A DNA stretch of 64,000 nucleotides from Zwartia vadi. GTDB taxonomy: Bacteria; Pseudomonadota; Gammaproteobacteria; Burkholderiales; Burkholderiaceae_B. Shown here piece after piece: positions 28,466 through 37,059 of this stretch (position 1 is the first letter of the stretch; every line of letters starts with the position of its first letter). The stretch is from contig NZ_JAUHHE010000004.1 of NCBI RefSeq assembly GCF_030410375.1, positions 1-64,000 on the forward strand, read 5' to 3'. The notes under the pieces were generated by a model. The model was not told where the DNA came from. It made no database searches and worked only from the letters and a program-made list of their open reading frames with translations. A program made the position numbers and the translations under genes.

Positions 28466-29923
28466 CTATAAATAGGGTGACGCGAGCCAGACCACCTTGT
28501 TGCGCAACCGGATCCAAAATGGATCCCTGCGTACCGTGCGCAAGGTGATGCGCTCGGCTTGCGCGATGATTTGATCGATTTTCGTCTCGATCTCTTGCGC
28601 GATCCCGGGGTCATATACCTCGAGGTCAAGCTCGAAATTCAGGCGCAAACTCCGCGGGTCAATATTGGAAGACCCGATGTAGGACCAGCCCCCATCGACG
28701 GTAAAGAGTTTGGAATGATCAAAAGTACCCGAGGCTCTCCAGACTCGACAGCCTGTCGAGATCAACTGGTCGATCTGCGCCATCATCGCGGCGTTCACGA
28801 GCTTTAGGTTGTTGGCACCAGGCACCACAATATCAACGGTGACGCCTCTGCGGGCTGTTGTCGCCAAGGCAGCAATCAAGGCCATGTCAGGCAACAAATA
28901 GGGCGACTGGATCCGCACGTGTCTCTGTGCGATGGCCAAGGCACCAAGCAACATATTGTGGGTGCTGCCCAGTGTCGCATCCGGCCCTGAAGGGACACAG
29001 CGCAGCGCCACACCGTTTGGAGTGACTTCGGTCGTCGCAGGAGCAAACCACTCTTCACCCGTGAGTTTTTCTTGGGTCGTAAATTGCCAATCGTGTGCGA
29101 AATTGGTCATCAACTGATAGACCACCGGGCCGCTGACCTGAAAATGTGTGTCATGGGTGACGGCTGCTTTGGCAATAGCCGTCACAAAGCTTTCGCGGAT
29201 ATTCATTCCACCCGTAAAACCATGCAAACCATCAATCACCAAAAGCTTTCTGTGACTGCGCAAATTGGCATAGACCAACCGGATACCGATCACAGGCTGC
29301 ATGAATAATGCAGTGTTGACCCCACCGTTTCTCAGCAGAGCCGTAATAGGCGGATGGGAGTATTTGGCACCCACGGCATCGATCAACACCCGCACCTGGA
29401 CTCCGCGGTGATGGGCATCAATCAAGGCCTGCGCAAGCTCTTTACCGACCGTATCGTGATCAAAAATATAGCTTTGCAGCGCAATGGAACGCTTTGCGCC
29501 GCGAATGGCTTCAAGCATGGCGGGATAAGTCTCGTCGCCCCCCTTGAGCATTTTGATCTGATTGGCCCCCAACACCTTGAAGTCGCTGATTTGGTCGCCC
29601 AGCGTTTTGAGTGAGGCAAATTGAGGCCCAGAAATACCTGCAACATCGTCGACAATGATTTTGTCAATCAACTCCTGATCGTAAAGAGTGTGAGCCCGTC
29701 GGGCAAACACGCGATCTTTGCGAATCCGGTTGATTCCTGCCACAAGATACAAAAAAGCACCGAGAATGGGAGAAAAGAGGATCACGCCCACCCAGGCGAT
29801 GGCCGCTCGCACATCTTGTTTGGTCATGGCAGCATGCACGGACGCTACCGCGCTGGCGACAATCGAAATCACCAGCAGGATATGAGGCCAGTATTCAAGC
29901 GCTATTTCTTCGAGTCGAGCCAT
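28466..29923 (-). CDS. cls: Cardiolipin synthase (phospholipase D family)
   Basis: Joins two phosphatidylglycerols to make cardiolipin at the inner membrane. The 485 residues start with two hydrophobic segments (WPHILLVISIVASAVAS and WVGVILFSPILGAFLYL), followed by two HKD motifs: HRKLLVIDG (about residue 230) and HSKLFTVDG (about residue 405), the latter followed by GSSNIDPRS. Length matches ClsA. Tail to tail with the solute-binding gene. Confidence 0.93.
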   Translation of the reverse strand: MARLEEIALEYWPHILLVISIVASAVASVHAAMTKQDVRAAIAWVGVILFSPILGAFLYLVAGINRIRKDRVFARRAHTLYDQELIDKIIVDDVAGISGPQFASLKTLGDQISDFKVLGANQIKMLKGGDETYPAMLEAIRGAKRSIALQSYIFDHDTVGKELAQALIDAHHRGVQVRVLIDAVGAKYSHPPITALLRNGGVNTALFMQPVIGIRLVYANLRSHRKLLVIDGLHGFTGGMNIRESFVTAIAKAAVTHDTHFQVSGPVVYQLMTNFAHDWQFTTQEKLTGEEWFAPATTEVTPNGVALRCVPSGPDATLGSTHNMLLGALAIAQRHVRIQSPYLLPDMALIAALATTARRGVTVDIVVPGANNLKLVNAAMMAQIDQLISTGCRVWRASGTFDHSKLFTVDGGWSYIGSSNIDPRSLRLNFELDLEVYDPGIAQEIETKIDQIIAQAERITLRTVRRDPFWIRLRNKVVWLASPYL

Positions 29924-29984
29924 AAGATGTTGCCTAGGTATAAAGGGGCCTTGGTGTTTCTAAATCACGAGGGGCGCACAAACA

Positions 29985-29993
29985 TGATAGAAT
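29985..29993 (+). promoter_or_regulatory. Extended -10 promoter of tRNA-His
   Basis: TGATAGAAT, a TG-n extended -10, ends 12 bases before the tRNA. It matches the tRNA-Ser promoter motif except for the n base. Confidence 0.5.
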
Positions 29994-30005
29994 TTTGCTT
30001 CTGTG

Positions 30006-30081
30006 GTGGGCGTAGCTCAGTTGGTAGAGTCCCAGATTGTGATTCTGGTTGTCGCGGGTTCGAGCCCCGTCGCTCACCCCA
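30006..30081 (+). tRNA. tRNA-His(GUG)
   Basis: A 76-base cloverleaf with acceptor GTGGGCG/CGCTCAC, discriminator C and encoded CCA (30079-30081). The base before it (30005) is G, the expected G-1 of histidine tRNA. Anticodon stem CCAGA/TCTGG closes loop TTGTGAT, giving GUG. T loop is GTTCGAGCC. Confidence 0.97.
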
Positions 30082-30094
30082 ACACAGTTTTCCT

Positions 30095-30122
30095 AAAAAG
30101 CCCTGCCCTGCAGGGCTTTTTT
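30095..30122 (+). terminator. Rho-independent terminator of tRNA-His
   Basis: GCCCTG (30100-30105) pairs with CAGGGC (30111-30116), extended by flanking A-T pairs, and is followed by six T residues. It lies 14 bases after the tRNA. Confidence 0.88.
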
Positions 30123-30162
30123 ATTCTCCGAAAATTCGAGCCAGCTTGATTAAACGGCCAAC

Positions 30163-30882
30163 TTAACGGCCAACTTTCTTGCGCCAAGCCTGAAAGTCTT
30201 CGGTTGTCTTAGGGTCTGTATTTGGATACAAGCCCAAAATCGAACGTCCTGTCTTGACCTCTTGCGTCACAAAATCCTCAAACACCGTCATTTCCGTCGC
30301 TTCATTGGCTAATTCCTCGGCTAAATGAGCGGGCAAGACCAGCACGCCGTCAGCATCGCCCACAATAACATCCCCGGGAAACACAGGCGCATCGCCGCAG
30401 GCAATCGGCACGTTGATATCGATCGCCTGATGGTGCGTCAAATTGGTGGGGGCGGATGGACGTTGATGGTAGGCAGGAATACCGAGCTCGGCAATCTCCG
30501 CCGAGTCTCTGAAGCCGCCATCGGTGACCACGCCAGCTGCCCCGCGCGCCATGAGCCGACCCACAAGAATCCCGCCAGCCGAGGCGGCCCGGGCGTCTTT
30601 GCGGCTGTCGATCACCATCACTGCGCCAGCTGGACACTCATCCACGGCCTTGCGCTGCGGGTGGGCGCGGTCCTTGAACACCTCGATCCCGTTTAAATCT
30701 TCACGCGCGGGGATGTAGCGCAACGTATAGGCCTCACCCACCATGTTTTTCTTGGCATGCGAGAGCTTTTGGACATTTTGAATAAATTGCGAACGCAAGC
30801 CGCGTTTATAGAGGCAGGTCGCCAATGTGGCGGTACTCACATTCATGAGTTTTTCGCGTGTGGTAGCGGATAGTTTACTCAT
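30163..30882 (-). CDS. RraA-like / HMG-type aldolase
   Basis: Metal-dependent RraA-fold protein; relatives include 4-hydroxy-4-methyl-2-oxoglutarate and 4-carboxy-4-hydroxy-2-oxoadipate aldolases. ATG at 30882 gives MSKLSATTREKLMNVSTATL, 239 residues. Active-site loops are GGILVGRLMARGAAGVVTDG (Arg in the following GGFRD) and the C-terminal PGDVIVGDADGVLVLP. It is longer than the RNase E regulator RraA (161 aa), so an enzyme is more likely. It follows the dehydratase by 33 bases on the same strand, which suggests cleavage of its 2-keto-3-deoxy acid product (inference). Confidence 0.8.
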   Translation of the reverse strand: MSKLSATTREKLMNVSTATLATCLYKRGLRSQFIQNVQKLSHAKKNMVGEAYTLRYIPAREDLNGIEVFKDRAHPQRKAVDECPAGAVMVIDSRKDARAASAGGILVGRLMARGAAGVVTDGGFRDSAEIAELGIPAYHQRPSAPTNLTHHQAIDINVPIACGDAPVFPGDVIVGDADGVLVLPAHLAEELANEATEMTVFEDFVTQEVKTGRSILGLYPNTDPKTTEDFQAWRKKVGR

Positions 30883-30915
30883 TGTTTTTTCTCTGAATGA
30901 TTGTTTCAAGTGATA

Positions 30916-32670
30916 TTAGTAAATATCGGGCTCGGGTACGGCCTTGCCAAAGTCAGTACGCAAAAAGTCAAAATCGCAGCCTTCGTTTGCCTGCTGAATA
31001 TGCTTGGAAAACATCCAACCATAGCCACGCTCGTATTTAGGCTCAGGCGCCTTCCACGCGGCCTTGCGTCGGGCAAACTCCTCGTCGGAGATATCCAGAT
31101 TGATCGTGCGCTCTGGCACGTTCACCGAAATCATGTCGCCTGTTTTGACAAGCGCCAACGGACCTCCGATAAAGGACTCGGGGGAAATATGCAATACACA
31201 GGCACCGTAGCTTGTCCCGCTCATACGTGAGTCTGACATGCGTAACATGTCTCGCACGCCCTGTTTCAGGAGCTTTTTCGGCATGGGCAACATGCCCCAC
31301 TCCGGCATGCCGGGACCGCCTTGTGGACCCGCATTACGCAAGATCAGCACATGGTCGGGCGTCACATCCAGATCATCGCTGTCGATGACGGCCTTCATTG
31401 AAGGGTAATCATCAAATACCAGTGCGGGGCCGGTGTGGACATGCAAGTGCGCGGGGCAAGCGCTTGGCTTGATCACACAGCCGTCCGGTGCCAGATTGCC
31501 TCGGAGAACAGCCAGCGCACCTTCAGCATAGATTGGATTGTCGATTGGGCGGATCACATCATCGTTATAAACGGCTGCACCTTCAATGTTTTCGCCAAGT
31601 GTCTGACCGGTGACGGTCAGGGCATCGAGATGCAGATGCTGCTTGATACGCGTCATCAAGCCCGGCAGACCGCCTGCATAGAAAAAGTCCTCCATCAAGT
31701 AGGTCTCGCCGCTCGGACGCACATTCGCGATGACCGGGACAAAACGGCTGAACCGGTCAAAGTCGGTGAGGCTGATGTCACAGCCTGCGCGTTTGGCCTG
31801 AGCGATCACGTGAATGATGGCGTTGGTGGAGCACCCCATCGCCATGGCCACGGCGATTGCGTTTTCAAATGCCGCATGTGTCTGAATTTTGTTGGGGGTC
31901 AAGTCCTCCCAGACCATCTCCACGATCCGGCGTCCTGACTCGGCGCTCATGCGCAAATGGTTTGAGTCCGGTGCAGGAATGGAAGAGGCGCCGGGCAAGG
32001 TCATGCCAAGGGCTTCGGCAATCGCGGTCATGGTGCTAGCTGTGCCCATCGTCATGCACGTGCCATGACTGCGTGCGATACCACCCTCAATCTCAGTCCA
32101 CTCTTTCTGGTTGATCAAGCCGGCGCGGCGATCATCCCAGAATTTCCAGGCATCAGAGCCGGATCCCAAAACCTTGCCATGCCAATTTCCCCGCAGCATC
32201 GGACCAGCGGGCACGTAAATACAAGGCAAACCGGCACTCGTGGCGCCCATCAAGAGAGCGGGCGTCGTCTTGTCGCAACCACCCATCAACACCGCACCGT
32301 CGATAGGATGACAACGCAGCAACTCCTCGGTGTCCATGGCCAGCATGTTGCGATACAGCATGGTGGTGGGTTTGACGAACTGTTCTGCGAGGGAAATCGC
32401 TGGTAACTCAATCGGAAAACCACCGGCTTGCAAAATGCCGCGCTTAACGTCTTCGACGCGGTGTTTAAAGTGGCTATGACAGGGGTTGATGTCTGACCAA
32501 GTATTGACGATACCGATCACAGGCTTACCCACCCAGTCTTCTGGTGCATAACCCATTTGCATGGTGCGGGAACGGTGCCCGAAAGAACGTAAATCGTCTG
32601 GTGCGAACCATCGCGCGCTACGCAAAGATTCAGGCGTCTTGACACGCTTTTGGTTGTTTTCCTTACCCAT
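30916..32670 (-). CDS. IlvD/Edd-family sugar-acid dehydratase
   Basis: Iron-sulfur dehydratase. The three family cluster cysteines are present: NTWSDINPC (about residue 64), MGGCDKTTPA (about 130) and SHGTCMTMGTAS (about 205). The 584-residue length, the N-terminal RSARWFAPDDLRSFGHRSR and the C-terminal ERGYGWMFSKHIQQANEGCD fit the pentonate/aldonate subgroup (L-arabinonate or D-xylonate dehydratase) and not IlvD of valine synthesis. It would convert an aldonate to the 2-keto-3-deoxy acid. Cotranscribed with the RraA-like gene and divergent from the acyl-CoA synthetase. The exact substrate cannot be read from sequence. Confidence 0.88.
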   Translation of the reverse strand: MGKENNQKRVKTPESLRSARWFAPDDLRSFGHRSRTMQMGYAPEDWVGKPVIGIVNTWSDINPCHSHFKHRVEDVKRGILQAGGFPIELPAISLAEQFVKPTTMLYRNMLAMDTEELLRCHPIDGAVLMGGCDKTTPALLMGATSAGLPCIYVPAGPMLRGNWHGKVLGSGSDAWKFWDDRRAGLINQKEWTEIEGGIARSHGTCMTMGTASTMTAIAEALGMTLPGASSIPAPDSNHLRMSAESGRRIVEMVWEDLTPNKIQTHAAFENAIAVAMAMGCSTNAIIHVIAQAKRAGCDISLTDFDRFSRFVPVIANVRPSGETYLMEDFFYAGGLPGLMTRIKQHLHLDALTVTGQTLGENIEGAAVYNDDVIRPIDNPIYAEGALAVLRGNLAPDGCVIKPSACPAHLHVHTGPALVFDDYPSMKAVIDSDDLDVTPDHVLILRNAGPQGGPGMPEWGMLPMPKKLLKQGVRDMLRMSDSRMSGTSYGACVLHISPESFIGGPLALVKTGDMISVNVPERTINLDISDEEFARRKAAWKAPEPKYERGYGWMFSKHIQQANEGCDFDFLRTDFGKAVPEPDIY

Positions 32671-32817
32671 GGGACTGTCCCCTCCTGATATGAGCAGATT
32701 TCAATGACTAGGTTTGATTGTAGGATAGACGGTTGAAAAATCCCTGTGATTCTTTGTTGTATCGTAATGAAAAATAGATTTCACTTATATAGACCCCTTT
32801 GAAACACTACATTGAAG

Positions 32818-34905
32818 ATGAACAAAACCGTCTCTGCCGCTGACTTTGCCCAAGCTCTTTTTTCTCCACGCGCGATCGCGCTCGTTGGAGCCTCTGGCAA
32901 CTTACAAAAAAACACAGCGCGGCCGATGCGCTTTATGCGCAAACATGGTTTTCAAGGAAAGATTTACCCCATCAACCGCACCCAAACTGAAATCATGGGT
33001 GAGCCCGCCTATGCAGACCTCGCCGATCTGCCCGGACCGATTGATCAGGCCTTCGTCATGGTGGCCAGCGACCTCGTGCTCCCGCTCATTGACTCCTGTG
33101 CCAAAGCAGGCGCGAAAGTCATCACCATTTATTCAGATGGTTTTGGCGAAACGGGTCCCGAGGGCATGCTGGCCCAGGAGGCCCTCATCGCCAGAGCCAA
33201 GTCACTCGGCGTGCGGATTATCGGTCCCAACAGTATTGGTTTGGCAGACTTGCACAGTGGCATGATTTTGTCTGTTAATGCAGCCTTCGAGGCCGAGACA
33301 CTCATTTCAGGGGGCTTGAGCCTAGTTTCGCAAAGTGGCTCCATGATGGGCTCGCTGATGGCGCGTGCAGCCGCTCGGGGTTTTGGTTTTGCTAAATCAG
33401 TTTCCGTCGGCAACGAAAGCGATGTGACCGTGGGCGAGATCATCGATGCGTTAGTCGATGATTCCAACACCAAGGTCATCCTGCTTTTTCTGGAGACCAT
33501 CCGCGACGCACCGACCCTGGCGCGCGCGCTTGAGCGCGCACGCGCGCATAACAAACCTGTTATCGCCTACAAGATTGGTCGCTCCGAACAAGGCGATGCC
33601 CTGGCGCAATCACACACAGGAGCCTTGGCTGGAAACGACGTCGCCGTTGATGCGTTTTTGCGCGCCCATGGCGTGTTGCGCGTCCGTAACCTTGAGACAC
33701 TTTTTGAAATCGCGCCTCTGGCACAGCGATATCTTGGCAAAACCGCTCCCCACCCCCACCCTGCGCGCGTGGCAGTCATCACGACAACTGGCGGCGGAGC
33801 GGCAACAGTGGTTGACAACCTCGGCCTGCTCGGCATGGTGGCGGTGCCGCCTCCACCAGCGTTCGTGGCACACATGGCGCAACGCGGCATGAAAATCCGT
33901 GAAACCACTATTATCGATTTAACCCTCGCTGCAACAAGCGCTCAATACAAAGACCTGCTCGAACAACTCCTGCGCACAGACTGGTGCGATGCAGTGTTAA
34001 GCGTGGTCGGTTCGTCTGCACAGTTTCATCCCGAGCTGGCCGTCAAACCACTGGTTGAATCGGACAAGCCCGATACCAAACCACTAGTTGTCTTTTTAGC
34101 TCCCGAAGCAATGGCCTCGTTGAGCTTGCTACAACAAGGGGGCATTCCCGCTTTTCGAACACCCGAGTCTTGCGCCGATGCCCTGTCTGTGTTCTTTCAG
34201 AAGCAGATCGACGCACCTCCCGCAATACCTGCGACGAACTGGCCGGCCGATCTCCCCAAACAGGGCCTGCTGACAGAATACGAAGCAGGTCAAGTGTTTA
34301 AAACACTTGGTGTACAAACGGCGCAGGCTCAGCTGATCAGCGTTGAAGCAACGACGCATTCAGTCCCCTACCCTGTTGTGGTCAAGATCTCCTCGCGCGA
34401 TATTCCGCATAAAACCGAAGCCGGCGGTGTGAAGGTTGGCCTGCTTAACGCATCTGAGTTTGAAACCGCAGTTCAGGACATTCAACGCAACGTGAAAGCC
34501 TATGCACCACAGGCGCGAATCGATGGCTTTCTGGTTCAGGCAATGGAGTCGCGCCTGTTGGAACTGATTCTCGGCTATCGCAACGATCCACTAGTAGGCC
34601 CCACGATTATTCTGGGCGCGGGCGGGATTACTGCAGAACTATCGCCGGACTTTGCAATCCGCCTGGCTCCCGTTTCGCTTGAACAAGCCCACGCGATGAT
34701 TGAAGAGGTACGCATCACCAAACTCATCAGAGGATTCCGCGGCCTGCCCAAAGGCGATTGCGAGGCGCTGGCGCAAGCAGTAGTGGCCTTTTCCAAGCTC
34801 GCTGTCCTTAAAGGCGTCAACGTACTTGAAGCCGAAATCAATCCGCTCTTTGTCCAGGCAAACAAGGTGCTGGCGGTAGACGGTCTAGTTCGCGTAGGCG
34901 AGTAA
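32818..34905 (+). CDS. NDP-forming acyl-CoA synthetase (alpha-beta fusion)
   Basis: Makes an acyl-CoA from a carboxylate, CoA and ATP with release of ADP, through a phosphohistidine. Domain order: CoA-binding Rossmann fold (FSPRAIALVGASGN, residues 15-130), two succinyl-CoA-ligase-like domains with the conserved His in SHTGALAG (about 265), then an ATP-grasp domain (about 475-690; PVVVKISSRDIPHKTEAGGV). 695 residues from ATG 32818; an in-frame TTG six bases upstream is an alternative. Neither has a good ribosome site. Overlaps the MFS gene by one base (TAATG). Confidence 0.88.
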   Translation: MNKTVSAADFAQALFSPRAIALVGASGNLQKNTARPMRFMRKHGFQGKIYPINRTQTEIMGEPAYADLADLPGPIDQAFVMVASDLVLPLIDSCAKAGAKVITIYSDGFGETGPEGMLAQEALIARAKSLGVRIIGPNSIGLADLHSGMILSVNAAFEAETLISGGLSLVSQSGSMMGSLMARAAARGFGFAKSVSVGNESDVTVGEIIDALVDDSNTKVILLFLETIRDAPTLARALERARAHNKPVIAYKIGRSEQGDALAQSHTGALAGNDVAVDAFLRAHGVLRVRNLETLFEIAPLAQRYLGKTAPHPHPARVAVITTTGGGAATVVDNLGLLGMVAVPPPPAFVAHMAQRGMKIRETTIIDLTLAATSAQYKDLLEQLLRTDWCDAVLSVVGSSAQFHPELAVKPLVESDKPDTKPLVVFLAPEAMASLSLLQQGGIPAFRTPESCADALSVFFQKQIDAPPAIPATNWPADLPKQGLLTEYEAGQVFKTLGVQTAQAQLISVEATTHSVPYPVVVKISSRDIPHKTEAGGVKVGLLNASEFETAVQDIQRNVKAYAPQARIDGFLVQAMESRLLELILGYRNDPLVGPTIILGAGGITAELSPDFAIRLAPVSLEQAHAMIEEVRITKLIRGFRGLPKGDCEALAQAVVAFSKLAVLKGVNVLEAEINPLFVQANKVLAVDGLVRVGE

Positions 34906-36149
34906 TGCAAAGCCAGTCCACCCCCTCTGCGACGGGTCAAGTCCACGGGCTGGCTCATTTTCTGGGCATTGCTCAGATCTGTTCTTACGGCACCATTTAT
35001 TACGCATTTCCACTGATTGTCGTGGCGATGCAACGTGAACTGGGCTGGTCTAAATCGGACGTCTATGGTGCGCTGACGATTGGCCTGCTACTGGCTGCGG
35101 CGCTCGCTTATCCGGTTGGCTTGGCGATCGATCGTGGTCACGGCAAGCGGGTGATGGTGTGGGGCTCGCTGACTGCGGCAGTCTTGTTCATTGCCTGGTC
35201 ATTTGTCCAAAGCCTGTTTATCTTTTATTTGATTGCTGCGGCAATGGGCTCGCTGCAGGCCGCTATTCTCTACGAGTCTGCCTTTGCCTTGCTGGCACGC
35301 CGCGTGGGTCCACAAAACTCGCGCGCAGGCATCACCACCATCACGCTCTGGGCGGGTTTTGCGAGTACGGTCTTTATCCCTCTTGAACAGTTTTTATTGG
35401 ATGGCTGGGGCTGGCGCGCCTCGCTATGGGTTCTCGCGCTCGTGAACATCGCGTGCGCCGCAGGCTACTGGCACTGGATCAGACCTGAACTCGATGCAGT
35501 CAACGCCACACACACTGCCACAAGCAAAGCTGAAAATATCGCACGCGACAAACATATCGTCCACGAAGCTTTTCACAGCTCGGTGTTTTGGCTCCTGCTC
35601 ATCGCACTGACGACTTACTCGATGGTGTTTTCAGTGTTTACATTTCACATGTATCCGATGTTGCTGGACAAGCACCTTCCAACCAACGAAGTCGTGTGGG
35701 CGATTTCTATCATCGGTCCTGCTCAAGTACTCGGGCGCATCATCATTAGTCGCTTTGCCACACGTGTGTCCATGCGCACGCTGGGCTCCATCATGCTGAG
35801 CATTTTTCCCTTTGTCTTTGCGACGTTCTTACTCGATTCGTTAAGCTTTCAACTTGTGGCGGCATTATTCGGGATCTATGGCTTAGCCAATGGCGTCTTT
35901 ACGATCGTACGCTCACAAGTTGTTCCGGAAATGCTGAGTGCCCACGCCTATGGTGCGCTCAATGGGCTGATTACTGTCCCGACAATCATCGCGCGCGCAA
36001 TTGGTCCAGTCGTGGCGGCCTGGCTTTGGGCGATCGATCAATCCTACGACATTGTGCTGATCGCACAGGTCGGTGCCGCCGTGTTGTTGACCTTGCTATT
36101 TTGGGCGGCCAACCTCGCGAGTCGCGCGTCCTCCAATAGACTTGGTTGA
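34905..36149 (+). CDS. Major facilitator superfamily transporter
   Basis: Twelve-helix inner-membrane carrier of 414 residues, probably importing the compound degraded by the neighbouring enzymes (inference). The loop between helices 2 and 3 holds GLAIDRGHGKRVMVWG, an MFS signature. N-terminal residues GLAHFLGIAQICSYGTIYYA resemble monocarboxylate/aromatic-acid-type carriers. Its start overlaps the stop of the acyl-CoA synthetase by one base, so the two are translationally coupled. Tail to tail with the SDR gene. Confidence 0.88.
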   Translation: MQSQSTPSATGQVHGLAHFLGIAQICSYGTIYYAFPLIVVAMQRELGWSKSDVYGALTIGLLLAAALAYPVGLAIDRGHGKRVMVWGSLTAAVLFIAWSFVQSLFIFYLIAAAMGSLQAAILYESAFALLARRVGPQNSRAGITTITLWAGFASTVFIPLEQFLLDGWGWRASLWVLALVNIACAAGYWHWIRPELDAVNATHTATSKAENIARDKHIVHEAFHSSVFWLLLIALTTYSMVFSVFTFHMYPMLLDKHLPTNEVVWAISIIGPAQVLGRIIISRFATRVSMRTLGSIMLSIFPFVFATFLLDSLSFQLVAALFGIYGLANGVFTIVRSQVVPEMLSAHAYGALNGLITVPTIIARAIGPVVAAWLWAIDQSYDIVLIAQVGAAVLLTLLFWAANLASRASSNRLG

Positions 36150-36162
36150 TAGTGCGACTCGG

Positions 36163-36927
36163 TTAAAAATGCGCGAGATACCCGCCATCAACGGCGATGA
36201 CTTCGCCAGTGACAAAGGAAGCGGCATCTGAAGCGAGGAACGCAACAGCACCCGCGATTTCCTCGGGACGCCCCCAGCGCCCCAGAGAGGTTCGCTTTTC
36301 AAGCATCTTTGAAAGAGCGGGATCCTGCACCATCGTTGTATTAGCCTCTGTGGCAAAAAAGCCTGGCGCCACGCCATTGACAGTGATGCCATAGCGACCG
36401 AAATCAGCCGCCAAAGCTCGCGTCATGGCAGCGAGTCCGCCTTTGGCCGTCGTGTAAAGAGGATCAGAAGCGCGTGAAATCGGTCCTGCAATCGAAGTGA
36501 TATTGATGATGCGTCCTGGCCGCTGCTGGGCCACCATGCGCTGGGCAACCTGACGCGACAGTTCAAAGGGCGCAACCAGATTCGCTTCGAACATTTGCCT
36601 GACAGCCTCGAGCTCAAACGCAAACACGTCGCGCCGGTCCCGCATACCGGCGTTGTTGACCAAGATATCCAGCGGGCCAACGGTTTTGTCGATCTGACGC
36701 ATGACATCCTCAAACTGAGACACATCGAATACATCGAACGCCATCGCCTCAACCTCCCCACCTTGCGCGCGCAACCGCGTCACAGCCTGAGCAAGCGCAG
36801 CCTCGTCACGGCCGTTGAGCAGCACGCGTGCCCCCTGTTTGACCAATCCCTGCGCAATCTCGAACCCGAGCCCGCGCACAGAGGCAGTCACGAACGCCGT
36901 TTTGCCCTGCAAAGAAAATAGACTCAT
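36163..36927 (-). CDS. SDR oxidoreductase, gluconate 5-dehydrogenase-like
   Basis: Classical short-chain dehydrogenase of 254 residues from ATG 36927, which has AGGAG five bases upstream. The upstream part of the longer open frame is not used. N-terminus LFSLQGKTAFVTASVRGLGF and LLNGRDEAALAQAV resemble gluconate 5-dehydrogenase (IdnO) as I remember it. NNAG is present, the catalytic Ser is in ITSIAG, and YxxxK is YTTAK. The glycine motif reads TASVRGLG, with Ala in place of the usual first Gly. The C-terminal GEVIAVDGG is standard. A polyol or aldonate substrate fits the cluster. Confidence 0.85.
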   Translation of the reverse strand: MSLFSLQGKTAFVTASVRGLGFEIAQGLVKQGARVLLNGRDEAALAQAVTRLRAQGGEVEAMAFDVFDVSQFEDVMRQIDKTVGPLDILVNNAGMRDRRDVFAFELEAVRQMFEANLVAPFELSRQVAQRMVAQQRPGRIINITSIAGPISRASDPLYTTAKGGLAAMTRALAADFGRYGITVNGVAPGFFATEANTTMVQDPALSKMLEKRTSLGRWGRPEEIAGAVAFLASDAASFVTGEVIAVDGGYLAHF

Positions 36928-37059
36928 TTCGCTCCTGTCCCGGTCTTGGGGCTTGTGAAGGTGGATTTTATTGCACAATAGTAAGCGCGCGACTGTGTTG
37001 ACCTTTATCACACCGCTTGCAACGCCCTTTTACACACTACTTCTGACTCTTCATTCACC

